Below, in pieces: positions 27,224 through 36,729 of a DNA stretch of 64,000 nucleotides (its first letter is position 1; the number at the start of each line of letters is the position of its first letter). The notes beneath the pieces are model-generated. The model saw only the letters and a program-made list of their open reading frames with translations, was not told where the DNA came from and did not search any database. The position numbers were made by a program, and so were the translations under genes. Origin of the DNA: Mycobacterium sp. Z3061 (GTDB lineage Bacteria > Actinomycetota > Actinomycetes > Mycobacteriales > Mycobacteriaceae); contig NZ_CP134062.1 of assembly GCF_031583025.1 (NCBI RefSeq), positions 4,526,001-4,590,000 on the forward strand, in the 5' to 3' direction.

Positions 27224-29185
27224 ATGTCGTATCTGATCGCTGCACCGGATGTGTTGACGTTTGCGGCGGCAGAAGCTGCGGGCATCGGCTCATCGATCAG
27301 GGCGGCCAGCCTGTCGGCACTGGCTCCGACCAGCACGCTGGCAGCTGCTGCCGCGGACGAGGTATCAGAGGCGATCGCTTCGCTGTTCTCCGGCCACGCC
27401 CTGGACTACCAGGCGCTCAGTAAGCAGGTGGCAGCGTTCCACGAGGAGTTCGTGCTCGCGGTGAACGCGGCCAGCGGGGCGTATGCGGCCGCGGAGGTCA
27501 TTAACGCCGGTCCGTTGCAGCCCGTCGTCGACGGGGTCCTTGACGTGATCAACTTGCCTACGAACCTCTTCCTGGGCCGCCCGCTGATCGGCGACGGCTA
27601 CAACGGCACACCCGGCACCGGGCAGGACGGCGGGGCCGGCGGAATCCTCTGGGGCAACGGCGGCGCCGGCGGCTCGGCCGGGCTGATAGGCCAGACCGGT
27701 GGGCGTGGCGGCGACGCCGGGTTGATCGGGAACGGCGGAGTCGGCGGCACCGGCGGCCTCCGAACTGGGACCGGCGGCGCCGGCGGCACGGGCGGGTTGT
27801 TGTGGGGCAACGGCGGGGCCGGCGGCACGGGGGGCATTGGCGGGAGTATCAGCCCCGCCGGAACCGGTGGAATCGGCGGCTGGTCGTTGTCCTTGTTCGG
27901 CAACCCGGGTGCGCCCGGCAGCCCGGGCGCTTACTACAACAACCTGATGATGGTCACGCCCCAAGAGGCGTTTCAGCTGATGCAGAACACGCCGGACGAA
28001 AACTTCCTGTTGATCGGGACCGACGGCACGAACCTGAGCAGAGTCCTGGCCGACCCGCTAAACGTGAACTTCCGCGAACTGATGGGCGAAAGTGTCACCT
28101 CCGCGTCGACGATCGTCGGGCACACCAGCGTCTCCAACCCGTCTTGGACGACCATTCAGACCGGCGTCTGGAGCGAGACGGCCGGCGTCACCAACAACGT
28201 CTTCACCCCGTGGACGTACGACAACTGGCCGACCGTGTACAACCAACTCGAGGCAGCCTACGGCACCAAGGTCGACACCACCGTGATCGCCAACTGGCCC
28301 GTGATCACCGACATCGCCGGCGCCGGCGCGTTCCCCGCCGACAACATCACCTTCGTCGGGCACTCGGCGAACGACCCGCTCTGGTTCGCATCGAACAACG
28401 AGGTCGGCACGTTGAGCCAGACTGCGATATCGCTCGCCGACAAGACCAAGGGCAACTTCATCTTCTCGTACTTCGTCGGTGTTGATGAGGTGGGCCATGC
28501 GTACGGCGGCGCCTCTCCCGAGTACGCCGCGGCTCTTAGAAACATGGATGCCAACCTTGGTTCGCGGACCAACGGAACTGGCCTGATGGGCGCGGTGCAG
28601 GCCTGGGAGACCGCCAACAACGAGAAGTGGGACGTGCTGATGGTCACCGACCACGGCCACATCGACCCCAACCAGTTCAACCGCGGTCACGGCTTCCAAT
28701 CACCCTATGAGACAGCGACATTCCTGATCTGGGATCAAGCCGGCGACATGAGGAACGGCTGGATCAACAACCCGTGGCAGATCGTCAGCACGACGCCGAC
28801 GATCATGGACCAATTCATGATTCCGCAACTGCCCTACATGCAGGGCGCGCCCCTGACGTCCCCCGTCTTCGACCCCTTCTACGTCAATCCTGGCGCGAAC
28901 CTGTTCAGTGTGGTCAGTGCCGATTTCGGCGCCCAGGGCTACCCAGACCCCATCACCAACTACAACCTGGACGCGCGCACCGTTGCCGCCACGATCCCCT
29001 ACCTGGTATTCGACCCGATACAGAACATCGTCGACTCGGTGCCCAGCTTCCTGCAGGCACCGGTCTCATGGCTGGGCGCCGGCGTCTATCAGGCACTGAA
29101 CATCCCCGCACAGGTCTTCGTCCGGCTCACCGGTGTGACCGGCAACCAGATCATCCCGCCGATACTGAACCCGTTCCTCGACTAG
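27224..29185 (+). CDS. PE_PGRS protein fused to an alkaline-phosphatase-superfamily phosphodiesterase-like domain
   Basis: 653 residues from ATG 27224, with GGAGG upstream. The PE domain is residues 1-95 ([39 protein letters not shown]), then the [11 protein letters not shown] linker, a short PGRS region of [12 protein letters not shown] repeats (about 125-232), and a 410-residue C-terminal domain. That domain has features of nucleotide pyrophosphatase/phosphodiesterases: [15 protein letters not shown] with Asp267 and Thr269 as candidate metal ligand and nucleophile, [11 protein letters not shown] (Asp421, His425), VTDHGH (Asp476, His477) and a final NRGHGF His. It is probably surface exposed through ESX-5. 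The substrate is unknown. Confidence 0.82.
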   Translation: MSYLIAAPDVLTFAAAEAAGIGSSIRAASLSALAPTSTLAAAAADEVSEAIASLFSGHALDYQALSKQVAAFHEEFVLAVNAASGAYAAAEVINAGPLQPVVDGVLDVINLPTNLFLGRPLIGDGYNGTPGTGQDGGAGGILWGNGGAGGSAGLIGQTGGRGGDAGLIGNGGVGGTGGLRTGTGGAGGTGGLLWGNGGAGGTGGIGGSISPAGTGGIGGWSLSLFGNPGAPGSPGAYYNNLMMVTPQEAFQLMQNTPDENFLLIGTDGTNLSRVLADPLNVNFRELMGESVTSASTIVGHTSVSNPSWTTIQTGVWSETAGVTNNVFTPWTYDNWPTVYNQLEAAYGTKVDTTVIANWPVITDIAGAGAFPADNITFVGHSANDPLWFASNNEVGTLSQTAISLADKTKGNFIFSYFVGVDEVGHAYGGASPEYAAALRNMDANLGSRTNGTGLMGAVQAWETANNEKWDVLMVTDHGHIDPNQFNRGHGFQSPYETATFLIWDQAGDMRNGWINNPWQIVSTTPTIMDQFMIPQLPYMQGAPLTSPVFDPFYVNPGANLFSVVSADFGAQGYPDPITNYNLDARTVAATIPYLVFDPIQNIVDSVPSFLQAPVSWLGAGVYQALNIPAQVFVRLTGVTGNQIIPPILNPFLD

Positions 29186-30147
29186 CAAGCCGCTGAGTCA
29201 GCCGCACCCCGCTGTTCCCGAAACGTGGTGCGGTAACTCAGTGGGGCGACGCCGGATACCCTGCGGAACTGTTCGCGGAAGTTGGCCGCCGAGGTGAATC
29301 CCACTCGGCGAGCGATGGTTTCGACGCCATCGTCGGTCGCTTCGAGTAGTTCCTGGGCGTGGCGGATCCGCACCCCGTTGACCCACTGCATGGGTGTTTG
29401 ACCGGTCTCCCGCCTGAAGCTGCGGTTCAGCGTCCGCACACTGGTGGACGCATGACGCGCGATGTCGGCGAGCGTCAGAGACCGGTGCGCGTTGTTCTCG
29501 ATCCAGGCCAGGACCGAGTCGAGTTCGGTGTTGGCTTCGCGCCGGTTACGGATGATGAACTGAGCCTGCCCACCGGTCCGGTGCAGCGGGGCGACCGCCA
29601 ACCGCGCGGCGTCGGCAGCCACTGCCGAGCCGTAGTCGCGCGCGACCATGTGCAGGCACAGGTCCAGGCCCGCGGATGCGCCGGCCGAGGTGAGGATCTG
29701 GCCTTCGTCGACATACAGCGCATCGGCGTCGAGCCGGACGGCGGGGTGGGCAGCCGCGAATAATTCGGCCGCCATCCAGTGCGTGGTCGCCCGTCTGCCG
29801 TCCAGTACCCCGGAGGCAGCCAGCGTGAACGCGCCGCTGCAGATCGACGCGATCCGAATTCCCTTGCCATGGGCGGCCTTCAGGGCACTCACCACATCGG
29901 CGCGAACCGCGGCGCTGACGTCGTTGCGTCCCGGCACGATGATGGTGTCGGCGGTGGTGAGCTCGTCGAGCCCGAAATCGGTGGTGATCCCGATCGGCCC
30001 TGCGGGGACAACGCGTTGCGCACCGCACACCCGCACGCGGTAGCCAGGTCGGCCGTCCGCCAACCGGACTCGGCCGAACGTCTCTATCGCAATGGACAGG
30101 TCGAAAGCGATGACGTCCGGTTCAGCCAGGACGGCGACGGCATGCAT
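29182..30147 (-). CDS. GlxA-type transcriptional regulator (DJ-1/PfpI plus AraC)
   Basis: 321 residues from ATG 30147 ([20 protein letters not shown]). Residues 1-180 are a DJ-1/PfpI-like domain with [23 protein letters not shown], and residues 215-315 are an AraC-type double helix-turn-helix ([42 protein letters not shown]). Its stop shares CTAG with the stop of the convergent PE_PGRS gene. It is divergent from a second DJ-1 protein 76 bases away, the likely target. Confidence 0.92.
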   Translation of the reverse strand: MHAVAVLAEPDVIAFDLSIAIETFGRVRLADGRPGYRVRVCGAQRVVPAGPIGITTDFGLDELTTADTIIVPGRNDVSAAVRADVVSALKAAHGKGIRIASICSGAFTLAASGVLDGRRATTHWMAAELFAAAHPAVRLDADALYVDEGQILTSAGASAGLDLCLHMVARDYGSAVAADAARLAVAPLHRTGGQAQFIIRNRREANTELDSVLAWIENNAHRSLTLADIARHASTSVRTLNRSFRRETGQTPMQWVNGVRIRHAQELLEATDDGVETIARRVGFTSAANFREQFRRVSGVAPLSYRTTFREQRGAADSAAC

Positions 30148-30223
30148 GAATTGGCAATATACCGTCGTATCATGGCTTTCCGGCCACTGGTCCAAAACAC
30201 CGATCCGGGCGAGCATTGCCGGG

Positions 30224-30880
30224 ATGCATGCGCAAATAGTGCTCTACGACGGGTTCGACCCGCTGGATGTCATCGGTCCTTTCGAGGTGCTCGCCGCGGG
30301 CAGCCAGTTCGTCGGCGGTGAACTGGCGGTGTCACTGGTCTCGGCGCAGGGAGCCCGCAGCGTCACCAGCGGAACCCTCGGCCTGACCCTGACTGCCACC
30401 GATGCGATTGATCCGGACCGGGCGGGTTGCGTGCTGGTGCCCGGTGCCGCCGGTCCGATCGCCGGTGACCCCGATGACGGCGTCCAAACCATCCCGGTGT
30501 TGCTGGCACGGGCGGCGGGCACGGAGCTGAGCCCGTTGTTGGCCAAGGCCTTTCAAAATCCGGAGATCACGGTGGCAGCGGTCTGCGGGGGGTCGGTGAT
30601 CATGGCGATGGCGGGCCTGATCGAGGGGCGCCACGCGGTGACCCATCACCTGGGCCTGGACTTACTGGACGCGGCCGGGGTCAACGCGGTGGCGGCCCGC
30701 GTGGTCGACGACGGCGACCTGGTCACCTCGGGCGGGGTGACGTCCGGCCTGGACCTGGCGCTGCATCTGCTGGAGCGGTGGTACGGCCCACGGATCGCGC
30801 ATGCCGTCGAGGAGCTCTTCGAATACGAGCGGCGAGGCATCGTGTGGCGCAATGCCGGCCGGGAACCACAGGAGGTTTGA
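30224..30880 (+). CDS. DJ-1/PfpI family protein
   Basis: 218 residues from ATG 30224. Flavodoxin-like DJ-1 fold: IVLYDGFDPLDVIGPFEVLA at the start, the nucleophile-elbow region VAAVCGGSVIMAMAGLIEGRHAVTHH with a Cys in the conserved place, and TSGGVTSGLDLALHL. It lacks the AraC domain of its divergent neighbour, so it is an enzyme-like rather than DNA-binding member, perhaps an isonitrile-hydratase-like or glyoxalase-like protein. The activity cannot be set from sequence. Confidence 0.85.
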   Translation: MHAQIVLYDGFDPLDVIGPFEVLAAGSQFVGGELAVSLVSAQGARSVTSGTLGLTLTATDAIDPDRAGCVLVPGAAGPIAGDPDDGVQTIPVLLARAAGTELSPLLAKAFQNPEITVAAVCGGSVIMAMAGLIEGRHAVTHHLGLDLLDAAGVNAVAARVVDDGDLVTSGGVTSGLDLALHLLERWYGPRIAHAVEELFEYERRGIVWRNAGREPQEV

Positions 30881-30881
30881 G

Positions 30882-31199
30882 TTGAGCATCGAAGGCGACT
30901 GGGACGTCACGATCAGGACCCCGATCGGCACTCTCGAAGTGCAGTACGTGTTCACCCAGGGGCCGTCAGGTCTCACCGGAAGCGCCACCTACAAGGAGGA
31001 AACCGTTGCGCTGCAGAATATTTCGAGCATGCTCGAGGACGGCGGCACGCGGTTGACCTGGCGGCAATCGGTGCGCAGGCCGATGCGGCTGAACCTGGAT
31101 TTCGATGTGCTGCAAACCGGCGACGTGCTGCGCGGGCATTCCCGCGCCGGCCGGCTACCTCGATCGGCCGTGGCCGGCACGCGTCGGCTAGAACCCTAG
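30882..31199 (+). CDS. Small conserved hypothetical protein
   Basis: 105 residues from TTG 30882, chosen because GGAGG at 30871-30875 is 6 bases upstream and the frame begins one base after the DJ-1 stop. The sequence (MSIEGDWDVTIRTPIGTLEVQYVF, GLTGSATYKEETVALQNIS, LTWRQSVRRPMRLNLDFDVL) predicts an all-beta, lipocalin-like barrel of unknown function. The C-terminus RSAVAGTRRLEP overlaps the convergent era gene by 12 bases. Confidence 0.65.
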   Translation: MSIEGDWDVTIRTPIGTLEVQYVFTQGPSGLTGSATYKEETVALQNISSMLEDGGTRLTWRQSVRRPMRLNLDFDVLQTGDVLRGHSRAGRLPRSAVAGTRRLEP

Positions 31200-32087
31200 G
31201 CGACCAAGCTGTTTGGGGTCGCGTTGCCAGTTCTTGGCGACCTTGACCCGCAGGTCCAGGTAGACCTTGGTCCCGAGCAGTTTCTCGATCTGGGTGCGCG
31301 CCGCGGTGCCCACTTCCCGCAGCCGGGCGCCGCCCTTGCCGATGACGATGCCCTTCTGGCTGTCCCGTTCCACGAACAGCACCGCGTGCACATCGATCAG
31401 GTCGTCACGGTCCTCCCGCGGGTTGACCTCCTCGATCACCACCGCCAATGAGTGCGGCAACTCGTCGCGCACGCCCTCGAGGGCGGCCTCGCGGATCAGC
31501 TCGGCCATCAGCACCTCTTCGGGCTCGTCGGTGAGCTCGCCGTCGGGGTAGTACGCCGGGCCGGGCGGCAACGCGGCCGCCAGGACATCGATCAGGACGT
31601 CGACCTGGTCTCCGGAAACCGCTGACACGGGCACGATTTCGGCAGCCTCGGGCACCAGTTCACTGACCGCGACCAGCTGTGCGGCCACCCGGTCCTTCGG
31701 CACCTTGTCGATCTTGGTGACGATGGCCACCAAGGTGGTTTTCGGCGCGAGGGCACGTACCTGTTCGACGATCCAGCGGTCTCCCGGGCCGATCGACTCG
31801 TCGGCGGGTATGCACAAGCCGATGACGTCGACCTCGGTGTAGGTGTCGCGGACCAGGTCGTTGAGCCGCTTACCCAGCAATGTGCGGGGCCGGTGCAGGC
31901 CGGGGGTGTCCACCAGGATGATCTGAAAGGCTTCGCGATGCACGATGCCGCGGATGGTGTGGCGCGTGGTCTGCGGGCGCATCGAGGTGATCGCCACCTT
32001 CGCGCCGACCAGCGCGTTGGTCAGGGTCGACTTGCCGGTGTTGGGCCGGCCTATCAAACACACGAATCCGGAACGGAACTCGCTCAC
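31188..32087 (-). CDS. era: GTPase Era
   Basis: Ribosome-assembly GTPase acting on 16S rRNA. 299 residues. G1 GRPNTGKST, G2 region TTRHTIRGI, G3 DTPG, G4 TKID, G5 VSAVSG; the C-terminal KH domain carries GIVIGKGGARLREVG. It is the last gene of the phoH-ybeY-CBS-era operon. M. tuberculosis has a small gene (Rv2365c) between era and the CBS protein; no equivalent is found in the 73-base gap here. Confidence 0.96.
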   Translation of the reverse strand: MSEFRSGFVCLIGRPNTGKSTLTNALVGAKVAITSMRPQTTRHTIRGIVHREAFQIILVDTPGLHRPRTLLGKRLNDLVRDTYTEVDVIGLCIPADESIGPGDRWIVEQVRALAPKTTLVAIVTKIDKVPKDRVAAQLVAVSELVPEAAEIVPVSAVSGDQVDVLIDVLAAALPPGPAYYPDGELTDEPEEVLMAELIREAALEGVRDELPHSLAVVIEEVNPREDRDDLIDVHAVLFVERDSQKGIVIGKGGARLREVGTAARTQIEKLLGTKVYLDLRVKVAKNWQRDPKQLGRLGF

Positions 32088-32160
32088 GCCGCGGCCTTCG
32101 TCGAACGTGAACGTACGGAGGTTTCGGGCGCGTTTTGGCGCCGTGGGTGCACGTTCGGCG

Positions 32161-33447
32161 TCACTGGATGTCCTCCTCAGATTCCACCGGACTCAGCAGC
32201 ACGGTGCCGATACGGACCCGCCCCCGGTGATCGCGGCCGCCTTCAGCCTGCAGGCGCAGACCGTGTGACACCACCTCGGCGCCGGGCAGTGGGACACGCC
32301 CGAGTTCCAGCGCCAACAGCCCACCCACCGTGTCGACATCGAGGTCGTCGTCGAATTCCACCCCGTACAACTCGCCCACGTCCTCGATCGGCAGCCGCGC
32401 CGAGACCCGGAAGCGCTTGTCCCCCAATTCTTCAACCGGGGCGGTCTCGGCCTGGTCGTATTCGTCCGCGATCTCGCCGACGATCTCTTCGAGCACATCC
32501 TCGATGCTCACCAGCCCGGCGATCGCGCCGTATTCGTCGACCAGCAGGGCCATGTGGTTGCGGTCGCGCTGCATCTCCCGCAGCAGCGCGTCCAGAGGCT
32601 TGGAGTCCGGCACGAAGACCGCCGGCCGCATCACCTGCGCCACGTTGCTTCCGCGGCCCCGGTCGGTCGAATAAAAGATGTGCCGCACAAGGTCTTTCAG
32701 GTAGACGACCCCGAGGATGTCATCGACGTTCTCTCCGATCACCGGGATCCGGGAATACCCGCTGCGCACGGCCAGGGCCATCGCCTGACTCGGTGACTTG
32801 TCGCCCTCGATCCAGACCATCTCGGTACGCGGCACCATCACCTCGCGCGCCGGGGTGTCGCCGAGCTCGAAGACGGACTCGATCATGCGGCGCTCATCGG
32901 CGGCCACCACACCCCGCTGCTGGGCCAGGTCGACGACTTCCCGCAGCTCGATCTCGGAGGCGAATGGGCCATTGCGGAAACCGCGGCCGGGGGTGAGCGC
33001 GTTACCCAACAGCACCAGCACCCGGCTGATCGGCATCAGCAACCACGAAACCGCTTGCAGCGGAAGGGCAGTCGCCAGCGAGATGGTGTAGGCATGCTGG
33101 CGCCCGAGGGTGCGCGGGCCAACACCGATCACCACGAAGCTGGTGACCACCATGATGGCGGCGGCCCAGAACAGACCCCAGCCCACGCTCAGGCGCTGCT
33201 GGAAATAGACCGCCAGCAGCGCGGTAGCCGTGATTTCGCAGACGATGCGCAGCAGCACCACCAGGTTGATGTATCGCGGGCGGTCTGCCATCACCTTGAG
33301 CAACGAACGGGCACCCGGCCGCTCGTCGCGGACCAGTTCTTGCACCCGGGCCAGCGACACCGTGCTGAAGGCGGCGTCCAGCGCGGCGAACAATCCGCCC
33401 AGACCGATCAGCACGATCACGCCGAGCAGCTGATAAAAGCCGGTCAC
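32161..33447 (-). CDS. CNNM/CorC-type transporter with CBS pair (Rv2366c-like)
   Basis: 428 residues. An N-terminal DUF21 transmembrane domain of about 150 residues ([44 protein letters not shown]), then two CBS domains ([38 protein letters not shown], and [20 protein letters not shown] with [24 protein letters not shown]) and a C-terminal CorC/HlyC domain. The family is implicated in magnesium/cobalt export. The GTG start overlaps the ybeY stop (GTGA). Confidence 0.93.
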   Translation of the reverse strand: MTGFYQLLGVIVLIGLGGLFAALDAAFSTVSLARVQELVRDERPGARSLLKVMADRPRYINLVVLLRIVCEITATALLAVYFQQRLSVGWGLFWAAAIMVVTSFVVIGVGPRTLGRQHAYTISLATALPLQAVSWLLMPISRVLVLLGNALTPGRGFRNGPFASEIELREVVDLAQQRGVVAADERRMIESVFELGDTPAREVMVPRTEMVWIEGDKSPSQAMALAVRSGYSRIPVIGENVDDILGVVYLKDLVRHIFYSTDRGRGSNVAQVMRPAVFVPDSKPLDALLREMQRDRNHMALLVDEYGAIAGLVSIEDVLEEIVGEIADEYDQAETAPVEELGDKRFRVSARLPIEDVGELYGVEFDDDLDVDTVGGLLALELGRVPLPGAEVVSHGLRLQAEGGRDHRGRVRIGTVLLSPVESEEDIQ

Positions 33448-33980
33448 GGCTGGTCGAAAAACCTTGACTTGTCCAGCAGCCGGCGGTCCCGTTCGTGCTG
33501 CCGGTCGTTCTGATAAGCCTCGACCTGCTCAGCGACCCATTCTTCGAGCAGCCGGTCCTGCAGAGCGAACATCTCCCGCTCTTCGTCGGGCTCGCCGTGG
33601 TCGTAGCCGAGCAGATGCAGCACGCCGTGGATGGTGAGCAGCGCCAGTTCGTGTCCGAGGCTGTGCCCCGCCGCCGCGGCCTGCCCGGCGGCGAACTCCG
33701 GGCACAGCACGATGTCGCCCAGCATGGCCGGACCCGGCTCCGGCGCGTCGGGACGGCCACCCGGCTCGAGCTCATCCATGGGGAAGCTCATCACGTCCGT
33801 CGGCCCGGGCAGGTCCATCCAGCGCATGTGCAGATCCGCCATTGCCGCGGTGTCCAGCAGCACCATCGACAGTTCGGCGGCCGGGTTGACGTCCATCCGG
33901 TTGATGACGAATTTCGCGACGCTGACCAGTTCGGTTTCGGAGACGTCGATGCCCGACTCGTTGGATACCTCGATGCTCAT
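33444..33980 (-). CDS. ybeY: Endoribonuclease YbeY
   Basis: Metal-dependent RNase that matures 16S rRNA and takes part in ribosome quality control. 178 residues from ATG 33980 ([10 protein letters not shown]); the frame from 33995 has no support. The zinc motif H-x3-H-x5-H is in [11 protein letters not shown], preceded by MSFPMDE and [11 protein letters not shown]. The gene lies 19 bases after phoH and overlaps the CBS protein gene, the usual phoH-ybeY-CBS-era order. Confidence 0.95.
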   Translation of the reverse strand: MSIEVSNESGIDVSETELVSVAKFVINRMDVNPAAELSMVLLDTAAMADLHMRWMDLPGPTDVMSFPMDELEPGGRPDAPEPGPAMLGDIVLCPEFAAGQAAAAGHSLGHELALLTIHGVLHLLGYDHGEPDEEREMFALQDRLLEEWVAEQVEAYQNDRQHERDRRLLDKSRFFDQP

Positions 33981-33999
33981 AAGGCGCTCACGCACTCAA

Positions 34000-35058
34000 T
34001 CATCGACGATTGCGACTGCCGGATGCCCGCCGAGCCGCCCGGTTCAGGCCCGAGCCGGGCTCCTCGTAGCGGGCGTAGGCGTCGACGATCTCCGACACCA
34101 GTCGGTGGCGGACGACGTCCTGGCTGGTCAGCTCGGCGATCTCGATGTCCTCGATGTCTTCGAGAATGTCGACGGCCGCCCGCAGACCCGACTGTGCGCC
34201 GCCGGGCAGATCGATCTGTGTGACATCCCCGGTGATCACCATCTTGGAGCCGAACCCCAACCGGGTCAGGAACATCTTCATCTGCTCGGCCGTGGTGTTC
34301 TGCGCCTCGTCGAGCACGATGAACGCGTCGTTCAGCGAGCGGCCGCGCATGTACGCCAGCGGCGCCACCTCGATGACCCCGGCCGACATCAGCTTCGGGA
34401 TCAACTCGGGGTCCATCATGTCGTAGAGCGCGTCGTACAGCGGCCGCAGATACGGGTCGATCTTCTCGCTCAGCGTGCCCGGGAGAAAGCCAAGGCGCTC
34501 ACCGGCTTCCACCGCGGGGCGGGTCAGGATGATCCGGGTGACCTGCTTGGTCTGCAGCGCGTGCACGGCCTTGGCCATGGCCAGATACGTCTTGCCGGTA
34601 CCGGCCGGCCCGATGCCGAACACGATGGTGTTGGCGTCGATCGCGTCGACATACCGCTTCTGGTTGAGCGTCTTGGGCCGGATCGTCTTGCCGCGGCGGG
34701 ACAGGATGTCGAGCGTCAGCACTTCGGCCGGTGATTCGTTGCCGGTCCCGGTCAGCATCGCCACACTGTGCCGCACCACCTCCGGGGTCAGCGCCTGCCC
34801 TCTGGACACGATCGCCACGAGTTCGGAGACAACCCGTTCAGCCAGCGCGACATCGCCCGGCTCGCCGGACAGGCTGACCGCGTTGCCACGGACGTGCAGT
34901 TTGGCCTTGAGGGCGCGTTCCAGGGCGCGCAAGTTCTCGTCGGCCCTGCCGAGCAGGCCCACCACGAGGTCGGGCGGAACATCGATGCTGCTGCGAACTG
35001 AGGCGTCGGCCTGCCTGGCTACACCAGTTTCAGCGGCGCGGGTCTCGCGGGGCGTCAC
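34000..35058 (-). CDS. phoH1: PhoH-like ATPase
   Basis: 352 residues from a GTG start. A KH-like N-terminal part (VVGLLGRADENLRALERAL) is followed by a P-loop helicase-like ATPase: Walker A GIGPAGTGKTYLAMAKAV, RLGFLPGTLSEKIDPYLRPLYD, Walker B FIVLDEAQNTT, and KMVITGDVTQIDLP. PhoH proteins pair with YbeY-type RNases, and the two genes are adjacent here. It heads the operon; a TetR gene lies 53 bases upstream in the same direction. Confidence 0.95.
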   Translation of the reverse strand: MTPRETRAAETGVARQADASVRSSIDVPPDLVVGLLGRADENLRALERALKAKLHVRGNAVSLSGEPGDVALAERVVSELVAIVSRGQALTPEVVRHSVAMLTGTGNESPAEVLTLDILSRRGKTIRPKTLNQKRYVDAIDANTIVFGIGPAGTGKTYLAMAKAVHALQTKQVTRIILTRPAVEAGERLGFLPGTLSEKIDPYLRPLYDALYDMMDPELIPKLMSAGVIEVAPLAYMRGRSLNDAFIVLDEAQNTTAEQMKMFLTRLGFGSKMVITGDVTQIDLPGGAQSGLRAAVDILEDIEDIEIAELTSQDVVRHRLVSEIVDAYARYEEPGSGLNRAARRASGSRNRR

Positions 35059-35111
35059 GTGGTTTCTGCTGCCTGCTTTCTGGCGTATGGGGCTTGGTTG
35101 AGACGACGGGC

Positions 35112-35768
35112 TCAGTCTACCGCCGTCGGGTGACCGCTTCCCAGGGATTTGATGCCCGCCAGCAAGATCGCTAAGCCGCGTTCGAAGTCGGCCGCCGCTG
35201 TCGATCTCTGGCTGACCTGCGCCAAGGCTGCGATGTGCGGGTGTTCGGTACCGGCCAGTCCGCCGATGCGCGCCGCAACCGCGGTCTGCTCACGCTCGCG
35301 GCCGTCCCCGGACAACGGGCCGGCCAGTTCGGCCTGAGCGCTGCCCATGACCAACCCGAGCACGGCCCGGAAGCTCGCCAGCAGGTCGTCGTCGGCGAGT
35401 CCCGCGCGCTTGAGCGCACCGATCAACCGGTCTGCTGCCACATAACTCGACGCCGAAACGGTGCGGCGGGTGAGTACCAGCGGCACGGCGTTGGGATGCC
35501 GTCGTACCGCCTCCCAGATCGCCAACGCGATCCCACGCACGTCGGCGCACCAATCTTCGGATGTCGCAGGGACTTTCACTTCGGCGATGACCGCTTCGGC
35601 GACGAGCTCCTCGAGTTCACCGCGGTCCCTGACGTAGTTGTAGAGCGTCATCGGGCCGGTGCCCAGGGCGGTTGCCAACGACCGCATGCTCAACCCACCC
35701 AAGCCGTCGCGGTCGACGATCCGCAAAGCGGCCGCGGCGATGTCCGAGACCGTGAAGCGTGCCCGCAC
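35112..35768 (-). CDS. TetR-family repressor
   Basis: 218 residues from GTG 35768 with GGGAG 5 bases upstream; the longer frame runs through the operator region. The DNA-binding domain is FTVSDIAAAALRIVDRDGLG, LSMRSLATALGTGPMTLYNYVRDR. The C-terminal ligand domain resembles the TetR class C-terminal family (WCADVRGIALAIWEAVRRHPNAVPLVL). It is divergent from the hydrolase gene, with two matching palindromes between (35790-35829), so it probably controls itself and the hydrolase cassette. Confidence 0.9.
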   Translation of the reverse strand: MRARFTVSDIAAAALRIVDRDGLGGLSMRSLATALGTGPMTLYNYVRDRGELEELVAEAVIAEVKVPATSEDWCADVRGIALAIWEAVRRHPNAVPLVLTRRTVSASSYVAADRLIGALKRAGLADDDLLASFRAVLGLVMGSAQAELAGPLSGDGREREQTAVAARIGGLAGTEHPHIAALAQVSQRSTAAADFERGLAILLAGIKSLGSGHPTAVD

Positions 35769-35789
35769 GAGGACTCCCTTTCGATTGAC

Positions 35790-35829
35790 ACGTACATCGT
35801 ACGTGGGATACAACACGTACATCGTACGT
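35790..35829. promoter_or_regulatory. Two identical tandem TetR operators
   Basis: ACGTACATCGTACGT occurs at 35790-35804 and again at 35815-35829, each an inverted repeat ACGTAC/GTACGT with a 3-base spacer, 25 bases apart start to start. The pair sits between the divergent TetR and hydrolase starts (35768 and 35845), the right place for TetR autoregulation. Confidence 0.85.
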
Positions 35830-35844
35830 ATTGGAGGCTCCGTC

Positions 35845-36729
35845 ATGACTAACCCCACCGAATTTCTGTCGCACGGCACACGCTGCGCTGCGTGGCTCAC
35901 CCGCCCGTCCGGCCCGGGCCCGCATCCGGCGGTCATCCTGGCTCACGGACTGGGGGCCAACCACACCATGGCGCTCTCTCGCTACGAGCGGCATTTCGCC
36001 GCGGCGGGGATAGCCACTTTGGCTTTCGACTACCGCAATCTCGGAGCCTCCGACGGCACCCCGCGGCAGCGGCTCAGCCTGCGCCGTCATCGCCAGGACA
36101 TCGCGGCAGCGGTCGAATATGTCAGTGGCCTGCCCGAGGTCGACGCGGGCCGGATCGCGCTGTGGGGAACGAGCCTGGGGGCCATGCACGTCCTGCGGGT
36201 AGCGGCCGACCGACGCGACATCGCCGCGGTGGTGGTGCAGTGTCCCATCGTCGACGGTCCGGCGACGCTACGGCGACTCGGCCTCGCGGCGACGCTCCGG
36301 ATCGGGCCTGCGATCGCGGCGGACATCATCCGGGCCGCGCTGGGACGTGGGCGCCGATACGTCCCGATCGTCGGGCCGCCGGGAAGTCTCGCCGCGGTCA
36401 CCGTGGCCGGAGCTCAGGACGGCTGGGACTCGACGGTGGATCCCGGCGGCACGTTCGACAACCGCATCACCGCGTCCAGTGTCGTCGAGATCGTGGTCAG
36501 CACGGCCAAGCGCGCGGCCCGCAACATCACGGCGCCCCTGCTGGTGTGTGTCTCGCGACGGGAGAATCTGATGGATTCCCGTCATGCCGAGGAGGTGGCC
36601 CGCCGCGCCCGGCGTGGCACTGCGCGGCACTACGACGGTGACCATTTCCAGATCTACCATCCACCGCTGCTGAGCCAGTTGCTCGCCGACCAGACCGCAT
36701 TCCTGCGGGAGCATCTCGATGTCGCGTGA
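35845..36729 (+). CDS. Alpha/beta hydrolase (dienelactone-hydrolase/acetyl-xylan-esterase-like)
   Basis: 294 residues from ATG 35845 with GGAGG at 35833-35837. The oxyanion region is VILAHGLGANHTMALSRYERHF, the nucleophile elbow is LWGTSLGAMHVL (GxSxG), and a distal His lies in YDGDHFQIYHP, with an acidic residue possible in SRRENLMD. There is no signal peptide, so it is a cytoplasmic esterase or lipase-like enzyme of unknown substrate. It is followed by an overlapping isomerase-like gene and controlled, by position, by the adjacent TetR. Confidence 0.85.
   Translation: MTNPTEFLSHGTRCAAWLTRPSGPGPHPAVILAHGLGANHTMALSRYERHFAAAGIATLAFDYRNLGASDGTPRQRLSLRRHRQDIAAAVEYVSGLPEVDAGRIALWGTSLGAMHVLRVAADRRDIAAVVVQCPIVDGPATLRRLGLAATLRIGPAIAADIIRAALGRGRRYVPIVGPPGSLAAVTVAGAQDGWDSTVDPGGTFDNRITASSVVEIVVSTAKRAARNITAPLLVCVSRRENLMDSRHAEEVARRARRGTARHYDGDHFQIYHPPLLSQLLADQTAFLREHLDVA

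Noticed and set aside
27600..27900. Short GC-rich tandem repeats considered as a CRISPR or minisatellite
   Set aside because: They are the [12 protein letters not shown] codons of the PGRS region inside a coding frame.
32088..32160. Possible small gene corresponding to Rv2365c between era and the CBS protein
   Set aside because: The gap is only 73 bases and holds no credible frame.
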